25,000 bases of DNA, from positions 42,501 through 67,500 of the forward strand of contig CAUYUJ010017805.1 of NCBI GenBank assembly GCA_963575745.1, written 5' to 3'. This DNA is from Prorocentrum cordatum. Its lineage: Eukaryota > Sar > Dinophyceae > Prorocentrales > Prorocentraceae. The translations under genes were made by a program, and so were the position numbers. Each line of letters starts with the position of its first letter. Within the stretch, counting starts at the first letter, position 1. Below, piece after piece: positions 16,834-24,660 of this stretch. The notes under the pieces were generated by a model, which had not been told where the DNA came from, ran no database searches, and saw only the letters and a list, made by a program, of their open reading frames with translations.

Positions 16834-18723
16834 ATGACGTATTTCTTCATGTACCAGAAGGACAGGGCCCTGATCGAGGGCTCCCTGGGCAGTTATGTGC
16901 CCATTTGCGGCTCGTTGGAGTCATCGCTCTCGCCACGGGCATGGCCGGCGTGCAGGTCGAGCTCGTACGGCGGTCCGGGCTTCCAGGAGGAGCTGGAGAA
17001 GGACCAGAAGAATCAGGACTTGGAGGAGGAGCAGGACGAGGAGCTGTCCGACTTCGTGGGTGGACGCCGGCGTGCTGCGCGCCGCTGGGTGGACGCTGGC
17101 GTGTCGGCGGTGGCCCTGTCTCGCGCCCCTGGCGAGCTTGCCGGGGCCGCCGCCGAAGCCGCCGCTGGCGCTGCCTCGGCCGCCCTGCTGGACTGGGACG
17201 CCTTCGCCTCTACCTTTTCCTCCCCAGGTGCAGGCAGCGACCGTTTAGGTCGCCACCATCGTTTGCCTGTCGCTGGAGAGCCGCAGCCAGGGCCCGCCCA
17301 GGGGGCGTTGTCGGCGCCGCGGGAGACGTCCGTGGTGGACCAGTGTTGGGAGTCCAACCTCGTGGACTGCGAGTGGCCCAGCTTGGGTTTCAGCGTGGCT
17401 GCCCTTCGCACGCCCGACCCGAGCCTCACTTCCGGCTTGGTTCGTCGGGTTGCCCCCCCCCGGCGCCTGCAGGCCAACGCTGAGGGTCCGAGCACGTCGT
17501 CGAGTTCAGGGGCATGTGCTTCATCGGCAGCGGCTCCCACCTCGAGGGCTACTGGGCCGTCGAGGTCACCACAAGTACCTGAGGTACCGCGAAGGGTTCC
17601 TCTTCCTCGTGAGGACCTGCCGCTCCCTGGTGGCCAGCCTCCTGCTGCTGTACCTGGACAGGGCCCTTCCGATTTTGTTCGGTACCGGCCCATGCGTCTA
17701 TTTTCGGGCGTACCGGCCTATATCCAGCCACGGCCCAGCAGTACGCAGCCTCTCGTCGACGTGACGGTGCTATCCTTGGACCAGTTGCTGCCCGTGCGGG
17801 AGGCGTTCGGCGCCTCCTCACTCACGTTCGGCAGCATCAATGGCGACACGTGGGCAGGCGCTCGCGGCACGCTGGAGTGGCTGCTGGTGCGAGGTGAGAG
17901 GCCGGACATCCTCTTCGTGCAAGAAACGCGCTTTTTCGACCATGAGATGGTCGGCAGCGCGCACCAGTGGTGTGCAGGCCAGGGCCTTCAGCTGGCTTGT
18001 GGGGCCGTCAGGCGCACTGGCGAAGGGCGGCTCGAAGTGTCGAGCGGAGTTGCCCTGGTGGTCTCGGGCCGCATCGGCCTCGGCCAGGTGGCTGAGATTT
18101 GCGCTGAGTGGGATCATCGGGTGATTATCCGTCGTGCCCATTTGGGCAATGGGGCCACGCTGGTGCTGGTATCCCTTTACCTGGTCACTGGCATTGGCCT
18201 GGCGGGCGACAACCTGGCCCTGCTGGAGTACGTTGGCGCCTTCGTTGGGCAGCTGGCCGAGCCCTTTGTGATAGGGGCTGACTGGAACGTTGGACCCGAG
18301 TCGCTCCTGGAGTCCAGGTGGGTCGACCAGATTGGCGGGGTGGTCCTCTGCGCGGACGAGCCCGCTTGCGGCTCGGCGGAGTACGATTGCTTCGTGGTGA
18401 GTGCCGCGCTAGCCCATCGAGCTGGCGGGCCTCGCGTCTTCGCCGACACGCCCTGTGGATCGCACTCGTTCGTCTCCGCCAGGCTGAGCAACTTCTGGAC
18501 GGAGCCGATGGTCTGGGTCGAGGCCTCCCGGCGTGCTTTTGACATCCCGAGCGAGCGGGACAGGGCCATGGAGCTGGCCGTGCCGCTCGCCCCCACCGCC
18601 GCTGAGATCGCGGAGGGCCAGGAGCCGTTGGACGACCTGGAGGTGGCATGCAGGAGGTGGTTCGACTTGGCGGAGCTCCACCTCGTCAAGAAGTTGGCGG
18701 TCGACTCGGCCAGCGGCTCCTGA
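16834..18723 (+). CDS. Endonuclease (EEP family) part of ORF2, copy B
   Basis: The frame is open from 15529, but I place the start at ATG 16834, 31 bp after the ORF1 stop. The first ~290 residues are low-complexity (an acidic stretch FQEELEKDQKNQDLEEEQDE, then Ala- and Ser/Pro-rich) and may include errors of frame. From about 17821 an exonuclease/endonuclease/phosphatase domain is clear: INGDTW, DILFVQETRFFD (catalytic Glu), LVSLYL, FVIGADWNV (in place of the common GDFN), YDCFVVS and GSHSFVS (in place of the usual SDH). Such domains nick target DNA for target-primed reverse transcription. The frame ends at TGA 18721-18723 shortly after RWFDLAELHLVKK, and the RT continues in the next frame. 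Confidence 0.8.
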   Translation: MTYFFMYQKDRALIEGSLGSYVPICGSLESSLSPRAWPACRSSSYGGPGFQEELEKDQKNQDLEEEQDEELSDFVGGRRRAARRWVDAGVSAVALSRAPGELAGAAAEAAAGAASAALLDWDAFASTFSSPGAGSDRLGRHHRLPVAGEPQPGPAQGALSAPRETSVVDQCWESNLVDCEWPSLGFSVAALRTPDPSLTSGLVRRVAPPRRLQANAEGPSTSSSSGACASSAAAPTSRATGPSRSPQVPEVPRRVPLPREDLPLPGGQPPAAVPGQGPSDFVRYRPMRLFSGVPAYIQPRPSSTQPLVDVTVLSLDQLLPVREAFGASSLTFGSINGDTWAGARGTLEWLLVRGERPDILFVQETRFFDHEMVGSAHQWCAGQGLQLACGAVRRTGEGRLEVSSGVALVVSGRIGLGQVAEICAEWDHRVIIRRAHLGNGATLVLVSLYLVTGIGLAGDNLALLEYVGAFVGQLAEPFVIGADWNVGPESLLESRWVDQIGGVVLCADEPACGSAEYDCFVVSAALAHRAGGPRVFADTPCGSHSFVSARLSNFWTEPMVWVEASRRAFDIPSERDRAMELAVPLAPTAAEIAEGQEPLDDLEVACRRWFDLAELHLVKKLAVDSASGS

Positions 18724-20431
18724 CGATGAGCGCCAGCTGCCGCAGGTGGGATCGGCGGCGGCAGAGGCCATCCTCGACGAGTGGTTGGCCGTCTGGGACA
18801 AGCCGTCCCGAGCTTGCGAGCAGCCAGCGGCCTCCTGGGACGGGCCCTCGGACCTTGCCCCGATCACCGTTTCCCAGGTGCGTGATGTAGCTCGGCGCTT
18901 CCCGGTGCAGACGGGGCTCGGATGGGACAACTTCCATCCGCGGAGGTTGTCGTTCTTGCCGGACGCGTTGCTGGAGCGCTTCGTGGCCATCCTGAATGCC
19001 TTTGAGGCGTCGCCAGCTGTGCCGCAATTGTGGCTTACTATTTTTGTGTTTTTGCCCAAGCCGCCGCCGCAGCTTGGCCGTCGGCCCATTGGGCTCCTCT
19101 GCATGTGGGGGCGCGTATGGTCGCGGGTGCGGCAGAAAGATGTGCGGCGCTGGGAGTTCAAGGTTGACGCTTCGTTTTTCTGGGGCAAATCTGGCGACAC
19201 GGCGGCGGATCGTGCCGCCTACGTTCATAATCTGTTGGTGGTGCACGCCCGGCGGCATGGCATGGTGAGCGGTTCCGTGTTTTTCGATTTGTCTCGTTTC
19301 TATGAACATATCTCGCACATGGCCATGCGTGAAGCGGCGGTGCACTATTCATTTGATCTTGGATTGCTTCGCTCCCTATGCTCCCTGTACCGCGGGCCCC
19401 GCCGAGTGAGATGGCTGTCGGCCACCTCGCGGGCCGTGCACCCCAACGGAACAGTGGTGGCGGGGTGCAGTTGCGCTACGGGGGTCGTCAAACTAATGAC
19501 GCTTTGTGTGTTACGTACGGTTGCGGTTGACACTCCTGTTTGTCGACCCCTGAATTTGGTAGATGACATTAAGTTGCACGCGGTAGGGGGCATCCTCACA
19601 GTGGCGGCCCAGCTTGTGCGGGCCGTCAACCTGGTCCTGAGTATTTTGCAGCAGCTTGAGCTCCCCCTCAACCTCGGTAAAACTTGCTTCATGGTTTCGG
19701 ACAACGCCCTCCTGGACAAGCTCCTCGAGGATCCAAAGTGGCCGCTAGATGTAAGCCTGCTTTCAGATTGCCACCGCGATTTAGGAGGCGACGCCCTGGA
19801 CGGGAGTCGGCGCAGGATCCCCATCCAATTATCCAGGGCTTCGGCTGCCCTCTCGGCCGCACGCAGGCTCCAGAATATTGGCCGCGGCAAAGAAGCCGCC
19901 CGGGTGTTCCGGGCTGGCCCAGCGGCCAAAGCGTGTTGGGGCGCGCCCATCCTCGGAGTCAGTAATTCGGCCTTGGGGACCTTGAGAGTTGCGGCAGCCC
20001 GCAGCACGGGCTCGCTGCAGCCAGGTTCGTCCTTGGGTTTTTCGTTGCTGTTCAGCGCGGACTGGACTCGTGATCCTTTTGTGCACGTCACGGTGGCTGC
20101 GGTCAAAACGTTTGTTTCTGTGTGGTGGCACCGATCGGTCTCCCGTTCGATTTTCGATTCGGCCCTTCCTGATGCCCGAGAGACTCTTGGTAAGACCCAG
20201 CCGTGGAATGCCGTCAAGCAGCCAATTGCCGCTCTGCTTCTCACGCTGCGCCGGGTGAGCTGGGACTTGGATCTCTCGGCTTCGGCGCTGATCGATCGCT
20301 GGGGCAAAAAATGGGACCTCTGCCGTTTCTCACCAGCCTTTTTTGCCGAGCTCGGCAAGCGAGCTTGTTGGGACGCCATCGCGTCGGCAGACCAGCTTCT
20401 GCGGGGAATGGGTGGGCCCCATATGTGCTAG
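18701..20431 (+). CDS. Reverse transcriptase part of ORF2, copy B
   Basis: The frame is open from 18533, but the start of the listed part is set where homology to copy A begins (AEAILDEWLAVW, matching LDRLLEDWVPIW in A). Fingers: GLGWDNFHPRR and FLPKPPPQLGRRPIGLL. Motif A: VFFDLSRFYEHI with Asp at 19286-19288. Motif B: NGTVVAGCSCAT (19445-19480), identical to A. Motif C: LVDD with Asp-Asp at 19562-19567. HRDLGGDA is also shared with A. Homology follows A up to about FSPAFFAELGKRACWD, then the frame stops at TAG 20429-20431 while A continues in one frame. There is no start codon of its own; it is a frameshifted piece of ORF2. The aromatic residue of the common YxDD box is absent in both copies. 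Confidence 0.88.
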   Translation, partial: STRPAAPDDERQLPQVGSAAAEAILDEWLAVWDKPSRACEQPAASWDGPSDLAPITVSQVRDVARRFPVQTGLGWDNFHPRRLSFLPDALLERFVAILNAFEASPAVPQLWLTIFVFLPKPPPQLGRRPIGLLCMWGRVWSRVRQKDVRRWEFKVDASFFWGKSGDTAADRAAYVHNLLVVHARRHGMVSGSVFFDLSRFYEHISHMAMREAAVHYSFDLGLLRSLCSLYRGPRRVRWLSATSRAVHPNGTVVAGCSCATGVVKLMTLCVLRTVAVDTPVCRPLNLVDDIKLHAVGGILTVAAQLVRAVNLVLSILQQLELPLNLGKTCFMVSDNALLDKLLEDPKWPLDVSLLSDCHRDLGGDALDGSRRRIPIQLSRASAALSAARRLQNIGRGKEAARVFRAGPAAKACWGAPILGVSNSALGTLRVAAARSTGSLQPGSSLGFSLLFSADWTRDPFVHVTVAAVKTFVSVWWHRSVSRSIFDSALPDARETLGKTQPWNAVKQPIAALLLTLRRVSWDLDLSASALIDRWGKKWDLCRFSPAFFAELGKRACWDAIASADQLLRGMGGPHMC

Positions 20432-22133
20432 ACCTGCCCAAGTACTTCTCGATTGTGAAAAGACGGAAGGTTGGACCTCCCACCACCAGCATGTGCTCCG
20501 CGGCATGCTGGCCAATCGCTATTGGTGCCAGCAGCGTTTCTCAGAGAAGTGCAAAGATATCCGCCCGAATTGTCTTCCGTGCGGCGAGCTCCGAGGATCG
20601 ATCTTCCATCGCCGATTTTGCTGCCCTGCGCACGCCGCGTGGCGACGCGAAGAGCTATCGCCGGAGCTGGCCGCCGCTGCCCAGTGCGTAGGTCGCTTGT
20701 CTTTCCAGGCCCAGGAGCTCTTCTCCAGGGCCCTCTTCCCTGACCCGGCGGCGTGGTTTTCGCGACCTCTCTCGGATCCCACCTCCTGTTTTATGCATCG
20801 TTGCAATTGGCCTGCAGACGGACTGGTGCTGGAGGCCGGGATGCAGGTGTTCACCGACGGTTCGGCCTTCGAGGGCCACATCCCGTCTCTAAGGGCGGCG
20901 GGATGGGCTGTGGTTGTTACGGATGGGTGGGGGGGGGTTCGATCATGCATCTGGGGCACGGTCCCCTCGTCCGAGGCGCCGCTCCAGGCGGCCCGGGATG
21001 GCGAGGACTACGCGGTCCTCCAGCTGGTGTTGAACGCGGTTGTCTTCCCGGGCTGCCAGCTCCATATAGATTGCGCCGGCACCGTTGATTGCGCCCGAGA
21101 CCCTAGGTCCGCAGCCGGACCCGACAATCCACGGGCCCATTGGTGGGCCCAAGTTTTTGATAAGCTCGACGGGGTCTCCGTTGTCAAAGTCCTTGCCCAT
21201 TGCAAGGAAGATGTCTTTAATGGCAAGCTTACCCGTTGCCAGTGGCTCGGCAACCGCGCGGCGGACGAGTTCGCCCGCCAGGGGGCTGAACTGAACAGGT
21301 GTGCTGCCGCCGACCGTCTTGTAATTCTTGGCTGTCACGAGATTGCCAGGCAGGCTGCTCGATTCGGAGCCCGGCAGGAGGCCCGGATAGCTGATAGCCA
21401 AGTTTTTGACAATGTTCCCCTCGACTTTCTAAAGCATGTTGAGCTCGCGCCCTTCCTCCCCGTCGGGACCCTGGACGAGCTTGCCGAGCTCCGTGCTAAA
21501 GATGAGGGTGGTGGATCGTCGCGGTCGTCCATTGTTGTGTGTGGGGCGGGGGAGGATGACGATCGCGAGGGGGCGCCGGCAGGCGCGGTGCTGGGACCCG
21601 CCTTGCTAGGCGCCCCTCCGCCGCCTGGCGAAGAGGCGTGGGGCCTGCTCAGGCCCTGGCGTGCCCGCGGCCACGTTTGCCTGGAGGCCCCGGTGACCAG
21701 ACCGGATGGGTCCCCTCTGGGATCCATAGTTTTCTGCACGAGTTGCGGCTCGGTCGGCCACCCAGGGCCGTCCTGGGGCAGGAGTGCTGGGGTGTCGAAT
21801 TGCCTTGATGCCCGCACTGAAGGTCGCGAGAGGCAATTGGCTTGGATTTTGCATGGCAAACACCCGTCCCGAAAGAACGGGCGTGTGGGGGCGGCCGCTG
21901 CCCTCTCTGATGCTTCTCGGGAGTTCTTGGCCGCGAAGCTCGGTCTTGATGGCGCACCTCCCCTTGGACCCCCTCCCAGCACTGTTCACGGGTGCGGGGT
22001 CGACCTCGTTAGGGGGCTCGCTCTTTTTGGATTCCCCTCCCGCGCCGAGGCAGAGAGCCTCGGGCAGCGGGTCCTTGATAGGAGGAAACGCGAAGCGAGT
22101 GCCCCCGAACTTGGAGAGTTCGGCGAGGATTAA
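20403..22133 (+). CDS. Zinc motif, RNase H and C-terminal domain of ORF2, copy B
   Basis: Homology to copy A resumes in this frame near ARPAQVLL (A: WRPVLELL). Next comes a zinc motif, CLPCGELRGSIFHRRFCCPA (from 20571), like the Cys/His motif after RT in many LINEs. RNase H follows with Asp at 20856 (FTDGSAF), Glu at 21003 (DGEDYAV), Asp at 21069 (HIDC), His at 21198 (LAHC) and Asp at 21264 (NRAADEF), the complete catalytic set. The C-terminus has FCTSCG and ends with GFPSRAEAESLGQRVL, matching GFYDRAEAEELGQKVL in A. The stop is TAA 22131-22133. RNase H would remove the RNA strand after first-strand synthesis. The frame change from RT lies at about 20400-20415 in a G-rich run. Confidence 0.87.
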   Translation, partial: GEWVGPICARPAQVLLDCEKTEGWTSHHQHVLRGMLANRYWCQQRFSEKCKDIRPNCLPCGELRGSIFHRRFCCPAHAAWRREELSPELAAAAQCVGRLSFQAQELFSRALFPDPAAWFSRPLSDPTSCFMHRCNWPADGLVLEAGMQVFTDGSAFEGHIPSLRAAGWAVVVTDGWGGVRSCIWGTVPSSEAPLQAARDGEDYAVLQLVLNAVVFPGCQLHIDCAGTVDCARDPRSAAGPDNPRAHWWAQVFDKLDGVSVVKVLAHCKEDVFNGKLTRCQWLGNRAADEFARQGAELNRCAAADRLVILGCHEIARQAARFGARQEARIADSQVFDNVPLDFLKHVELAPFLPVGTLDELAELRAKDEGGGSSRSSIVVCGAGEDDDREGAPAGAVLGPALLGAPPPPGEEAWGLLRPWRARGHVCLEAPVTRPDGSPLGSIVFCTSCGSVGHPGPSWGRSAGVSNCLDARTEGRERQLAWILHGKHPSRKNGRVGAAAALSDASREFLAAKLGLDGAPPLGPPPSTVHGCGVDLVRGLALFGFPSRAEAESLGQRVLDRRKREASAPELGEFGED

Positions 22134-22190
22134 CTCATTTGCTTGTTTTTGCATGCCGAATTGGATGGCCTCCTCGGCTGGCTGTGGTGC

Positions 22191-22364
22191 TCCTCCTCCT
22201 CTCCTTCCCCCCCTCCCACCCTCCTCCCTCCCTCTCTCCTTCTCCTCCTCCTCCTCCATCCTCCTCCTATCCTCCTCCTCCTCCTCCTCCTCCTCCTCCT
22301 CCTCCTCCTCCTCCTCCTCCTCCTCCTCCTCCCCCTCCCCCTCCTCCTCCTCGCCCTCCTCCCC
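22191..22364. repeat. (TCC)n microsatellite at the 3' border of copy B
   Basis: Near-pure TCC/CCT on the plus strand, starting about 57 bp after the stop codon of copy B and in the same orientation as the tract at its 5' border. Together they look like the two halves of an invaded microsatellite. Confidence 0.88.
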
Positions 22365-22515
22365 GCGCGGCGGCCGCCGGGCCCGCGGGGCGCCTGCTCC
22401 GCCCTCTTCTCCGCGACGATCCTCGTGAGGGAGTCCGCGAACGACATCGCTCCGCCGGCCGCGGGGGCGCTGGAGGCAATGTTTCTTCAGACTGCGGCGG
22501 GGTCCACGCATCGAA
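22365..22515. other. Spacer carrying one half of a direct repeat
   Basis: GC-rich sequence with no gene. TTCTTCAGACTGCG at 22483-22496 recurs exactly at 22755-22768, with similar flanking bases, so the fold-back cluster and GA tract lie between two direct repeats about 272 bp apart. Confidence 0.5.
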
Positions 22516-22612
22516 GGATTGCAAAAAACGAAGGATTGCAAAAAAACCCGAAGGATTGCAAAAAAACCCTTCGTCGAGGGTTTTTTTGCAATCCAGGGTC
22601 TTTCTGCAATCC
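22516..22612. repeat. Direct and inverted GGATTGCAAAAAAACCC cluster
   Basis: Three forward units (22516-22530, 22533-22549, 22553-22569) and two inverted units (22578-22594, 22596-22612). The third forward unit and the first inverted unit form a perfect 17-bp stem around an 8-base loop (TTCGTCGA). The T-run after the stem recalls a terminator but there is no gene to terminate. Confidence 0.85.
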
Positions 22613-22629
22613 TGCGAGCAGTAAAGACA

Positions 22630-22715
22630 AAGGGAAGAGAGAAAGAGAGGGAGGGAGAGAGAGAGATAGAGAGAGAGCGAGAGGGAGGAGGAGAGGGAGG
22701 GAGAGAGAGAGACCA
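22630..22715. repeat. (GA)n / GGGA microsatellite
   Basis: An imperfect GA tract with GGGA interruptions on the plus strand, similar in type to those at 3040-3160 and 3600-3670. Confidence 0.8.
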
Positions 22716-22782
22716 AACAAACACCTATGTGTTCACGGCGGGCAAAGGCCATTGTTCTTCAGACTGCGTCGGGCGTTGGCGG

Positions 22783-23130
22783 AACCGGGTTCCGCCGCCC
22801 CAGTTCGGCACAACCCACACACGCTTCGTGGCCCCCATTGGGAGCTCCACCTCAGGCGCCAGTGGGAGGGTTCGCATGGTACCGCAGCCCCTTTTCGCCA
22901 CAATCCTTCACACGCTTCTTGGCCTCATATGGAACTCTACCTAAGGCCCCAGTGGTTCCGTGGAACCTGGTTCAGTGATGTGCACTGGGGGGCGCCTCCC
23001 CGCCCCGTTCCACTAACCAGAGCTGCCGTCACCCGAAGCAACACCAGCTACGGCAGACCTGGTTTAGTGATTCTGGCCAGCTCAAGGGCTCCGGGGCCCA
23101 TTAACCGGGTCCCCTTCACTGGGGTCCTGG
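22783..23130. repeat. Tandem repeat with about 90-bp period
   Basis: CCGCCGCCCCAGTTCGGCAC (from 22792) and its continuation to CCAGTGGGA recur from 22882 as CCGCAGCCCCTTTTCGCCAC to CCAGTGGTT, exactly 90 bp on. Weaker echoes of the boundary (AACCTGGTTCAGTGAT near 22969, GACCTGGTTTAGTGATT near 23060) suggest up to four units. Ninety is 30 codons, so a repeated peptide is possible, but the wider frame has no recognisable domain or clear start. Confidence 0.65.
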
Positions 23131-23590
23131 CTATACCCGACTACGGTGGGGCGCACAGAGACATGCTGGTACGATGTGTCCTCCTCGGGGGCGTGCGTCC
23201 GACCAGAACATATAGTATGACCATCTTGTAGCATGCAATTTTCCGAGCGGTACGGCCAGAAAAAGCGCCCGCCCCGACGCATACACTGTAAGATTTCTCG
23301 GCTCGCGCGTCGCCCCCCCGGGGGGGGGGGGCGGGCAACGCACACACACACAATGTTAGTATGTTGGGGTGCCACCAGTACGGCAAGTTCAAGCTCCATG
23401 GACGCAGCCCCCACCGTGTGTTGTCACGCGGGCACGCGCTGCCACTGCACAGTGCCCCCCCCCCCCACGATGGCGCAAGGCAAGCCCGATGGCCGCGGCC
23501 CCTCGCGCAGCGTGTCGTCGAGGTTGTGTGCAACAGACTCTGGCAAGGTTATTTGCGTGGGGGCGTGGCGAGGCCCGGATGAGACTCTAC
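23131..23590. other. No gene recognised; C/G run and (CA)n
   Basis: At 23313-23331 a run of seven C is followed directly by twelve G, a perfect inverted repeat of at least 14 bp. A short (CA)n lies near 23339-23352, and a C run near 23455-23467. Open frames have no recognisable content. Confidence 0.5.
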
Positions 23591-23594
23591 AGGG

Positions 23595-23720
23595 CCGTTT
23601 TTAATACATCGGATTTTTAAACATATAGGATTTTTAATACGTGATTACTTCATGCATAAATTTATGCATGAACTCCTCGTTGTTTTCAATACTAAGTCCC
23701 TGCATTTTTCATACAGGATC
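23595..23720. repeat. AT-rich island with 24-bp perfect palindrome
   Basis: In an otherwise GC-rich region this block is strongly AT-rich. It starts with two similar segments (ATCGGATTTTTAA and ATAGGATTTTTAA) and holds a perfect 24-bp palindrome at 23649-23672, arms TTCATGCATAAA and TTTATGCATGAA. It could be a transposon remnant, a protein-binding site or a strand-opening element; nothing settles which. Confidence 0.7.
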
Positions 23721-23852
23721 CGCATGCGGAACATGATAAACAAAAACGGCACTGTGCTCCGATGTAAACTCCACGCACGCCGGGACAAGCCTGCGCGCCT
23801 TTTCGGCCCAGCGCGCTGCTGAAGACGGCGGCGGAGGGGGGGGGGTAGAGTT

Positions 23853-24052
23853 GGCGGTCCCAAAGCGGTGCCGCGACAGACCGTGCGGTGGCCTCGAACT
23901 CCCAGGCGGCCTCACCGCACGGTCCGTCACCGCAAGGTTCTGGGACCTCCGAGGCCTGCATCGCCCGAGACGTCCTCGGAAAACAACCCGCGTCCCAAAC
24001 CCTTGCGCCCCCCCCGAACCCCCACTGACTCACCACACGGTATGGTCACCGC
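23853..24052. repeat. Fold-back element plus a third arm copy
   Basis: GACCGTGCGGTG (23879-23890) pairs perfectly with CACCGCACGGTC (23913-23924). The outer parts GGCGGTCCC (23853-23861) and GGGACCTCC (23942-23950) extend the symmetry to about 98 bp. A diverged third copy of the right arm, GACTCACCACACGGTATGGT, lies at 24027-24046 in direct orientation. No coding content is seen. Confidence 0.65.
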
Positions 24053-24450
24053 GCCGCTTGAGGGCCCCAACTCTGGCAGCACTGGTGGTTCGCGGACCTG
24101 GCGGCCATTCGGGGCGATCCGAGCACCTCTGGATCGGCGAGGCGCAGGTGCTTAAAAGCATCCCGAGGAAAGAGAACCTCCAAGGGCCAACGAAAACTGC
24201 CTCATACCCCTGGCCCGCAGCCCTACACCCCCCCTCTTGGATATGTCCCCGAACCTCGCTGGGGCCCGGAGCCACGCAAGTGAACTCGCCCGACATGCGA
24301 CGTCCAGATTTCTCAACGCGTGGTTCCTCGGAAATCCCGCTCCTTTCCCTAGGCAAGGTGTTTCACACCGAGCCGGCCCGGAGAGGGCACCCAGAGGCCG
24401 AAAATGACGAGAACTCTCTGTCCTGATTTTCTCAAGTCGCTTAGGAATTT
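24053..24450. other. No gene recognised
   Basis: The plus-strand frame from 23851 to 24426 is open for 191 codons, but its start lies inside the fold-back arm and the Pro/Arg-rich product shows no domain. CCCAGAGGCCGAA near 24390 recurs near 24910. Confidence 0.4.
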
Positions 24451-24660
24451 AGAGGCCTCCTCGATGGGGTCGTCTAGGTGGGATCGGGGTCGGATGATCG
24501 CGCCGCGTCACCGTTGCATCGGGGACGTCGGCGATGCATCGGCGCCGTCGGCGTGCAGAAACTGGGGCCCCGCATCGAGCCGCATCGGCGATGCGGCGCA
24601 ATCCTCCGACCCCATCTACGCTCGGACCTCGGACAGAAAAGCATCCTTTTAAGGACATGA
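24451..24660. mobile_element. Fold-back element with GATGCATC core, copy 2
   Basis: Related to 2500-2719. The inner left arm (GGGGTCGGATGATCGCGCCG, from about 24486) and the right arm (24586-24614, GCGGCGCAATCCTCCGACCCC read without its first bases) are inverted repeats with about 24 of 28 positions agreeing. GGCCTCC is again present at the left (24454-24460), and the core again carries GGCGATGCATC. The outer right arm is less clear than in copy 1. No transposase and no clear target duplication are seen. Confidence 0.6.

Larger units (their letters stand above)
15507..22190 (+). mobile_element. Non-LTR retrotransposon copy B with spliced leader at its 5' end
   Basis: An apparently full-length plus-strand element: DinoSL at 15507-15528, 5' leader to 15686, ORF1 (zinc finger and coiled coil), endonuclease, RT, zinc motif, RNase H and C-terminal CxxC domain, stop TAA at 22131-22133, and about 55 bp of 3' UTR. 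It is flanked by (TCC)n on both sides (15324-15509 and 22191-22364). Coding frames change from domain to domain (ORF1 frame 0, endonuclease frame 1, RT frame 2, RNase H frame 0) and ORF1 has two stops, so this copy is decayed. The layout of an ORF1 plus a larger endonuclease-RT ORF2 is the usual LINE plan. Confidence 0.88.

Noticed and set aside
14113-20431. Programmed ribosomal frameshifting between the retrotransposon domains
   Set aside because: The shifts differ in place and direction: A breaks inside RT (net -1) but reads RT to RNase H in one frame, while B breaks before and after RT (net +1 each). Decay explains this better.
22143-23231. 362-codon plus-strand frame after copy B
   Set aside because: It is made of the TCC tract, the fold-back cluster, the GA tract and the 90-bp repeats, with no domain.
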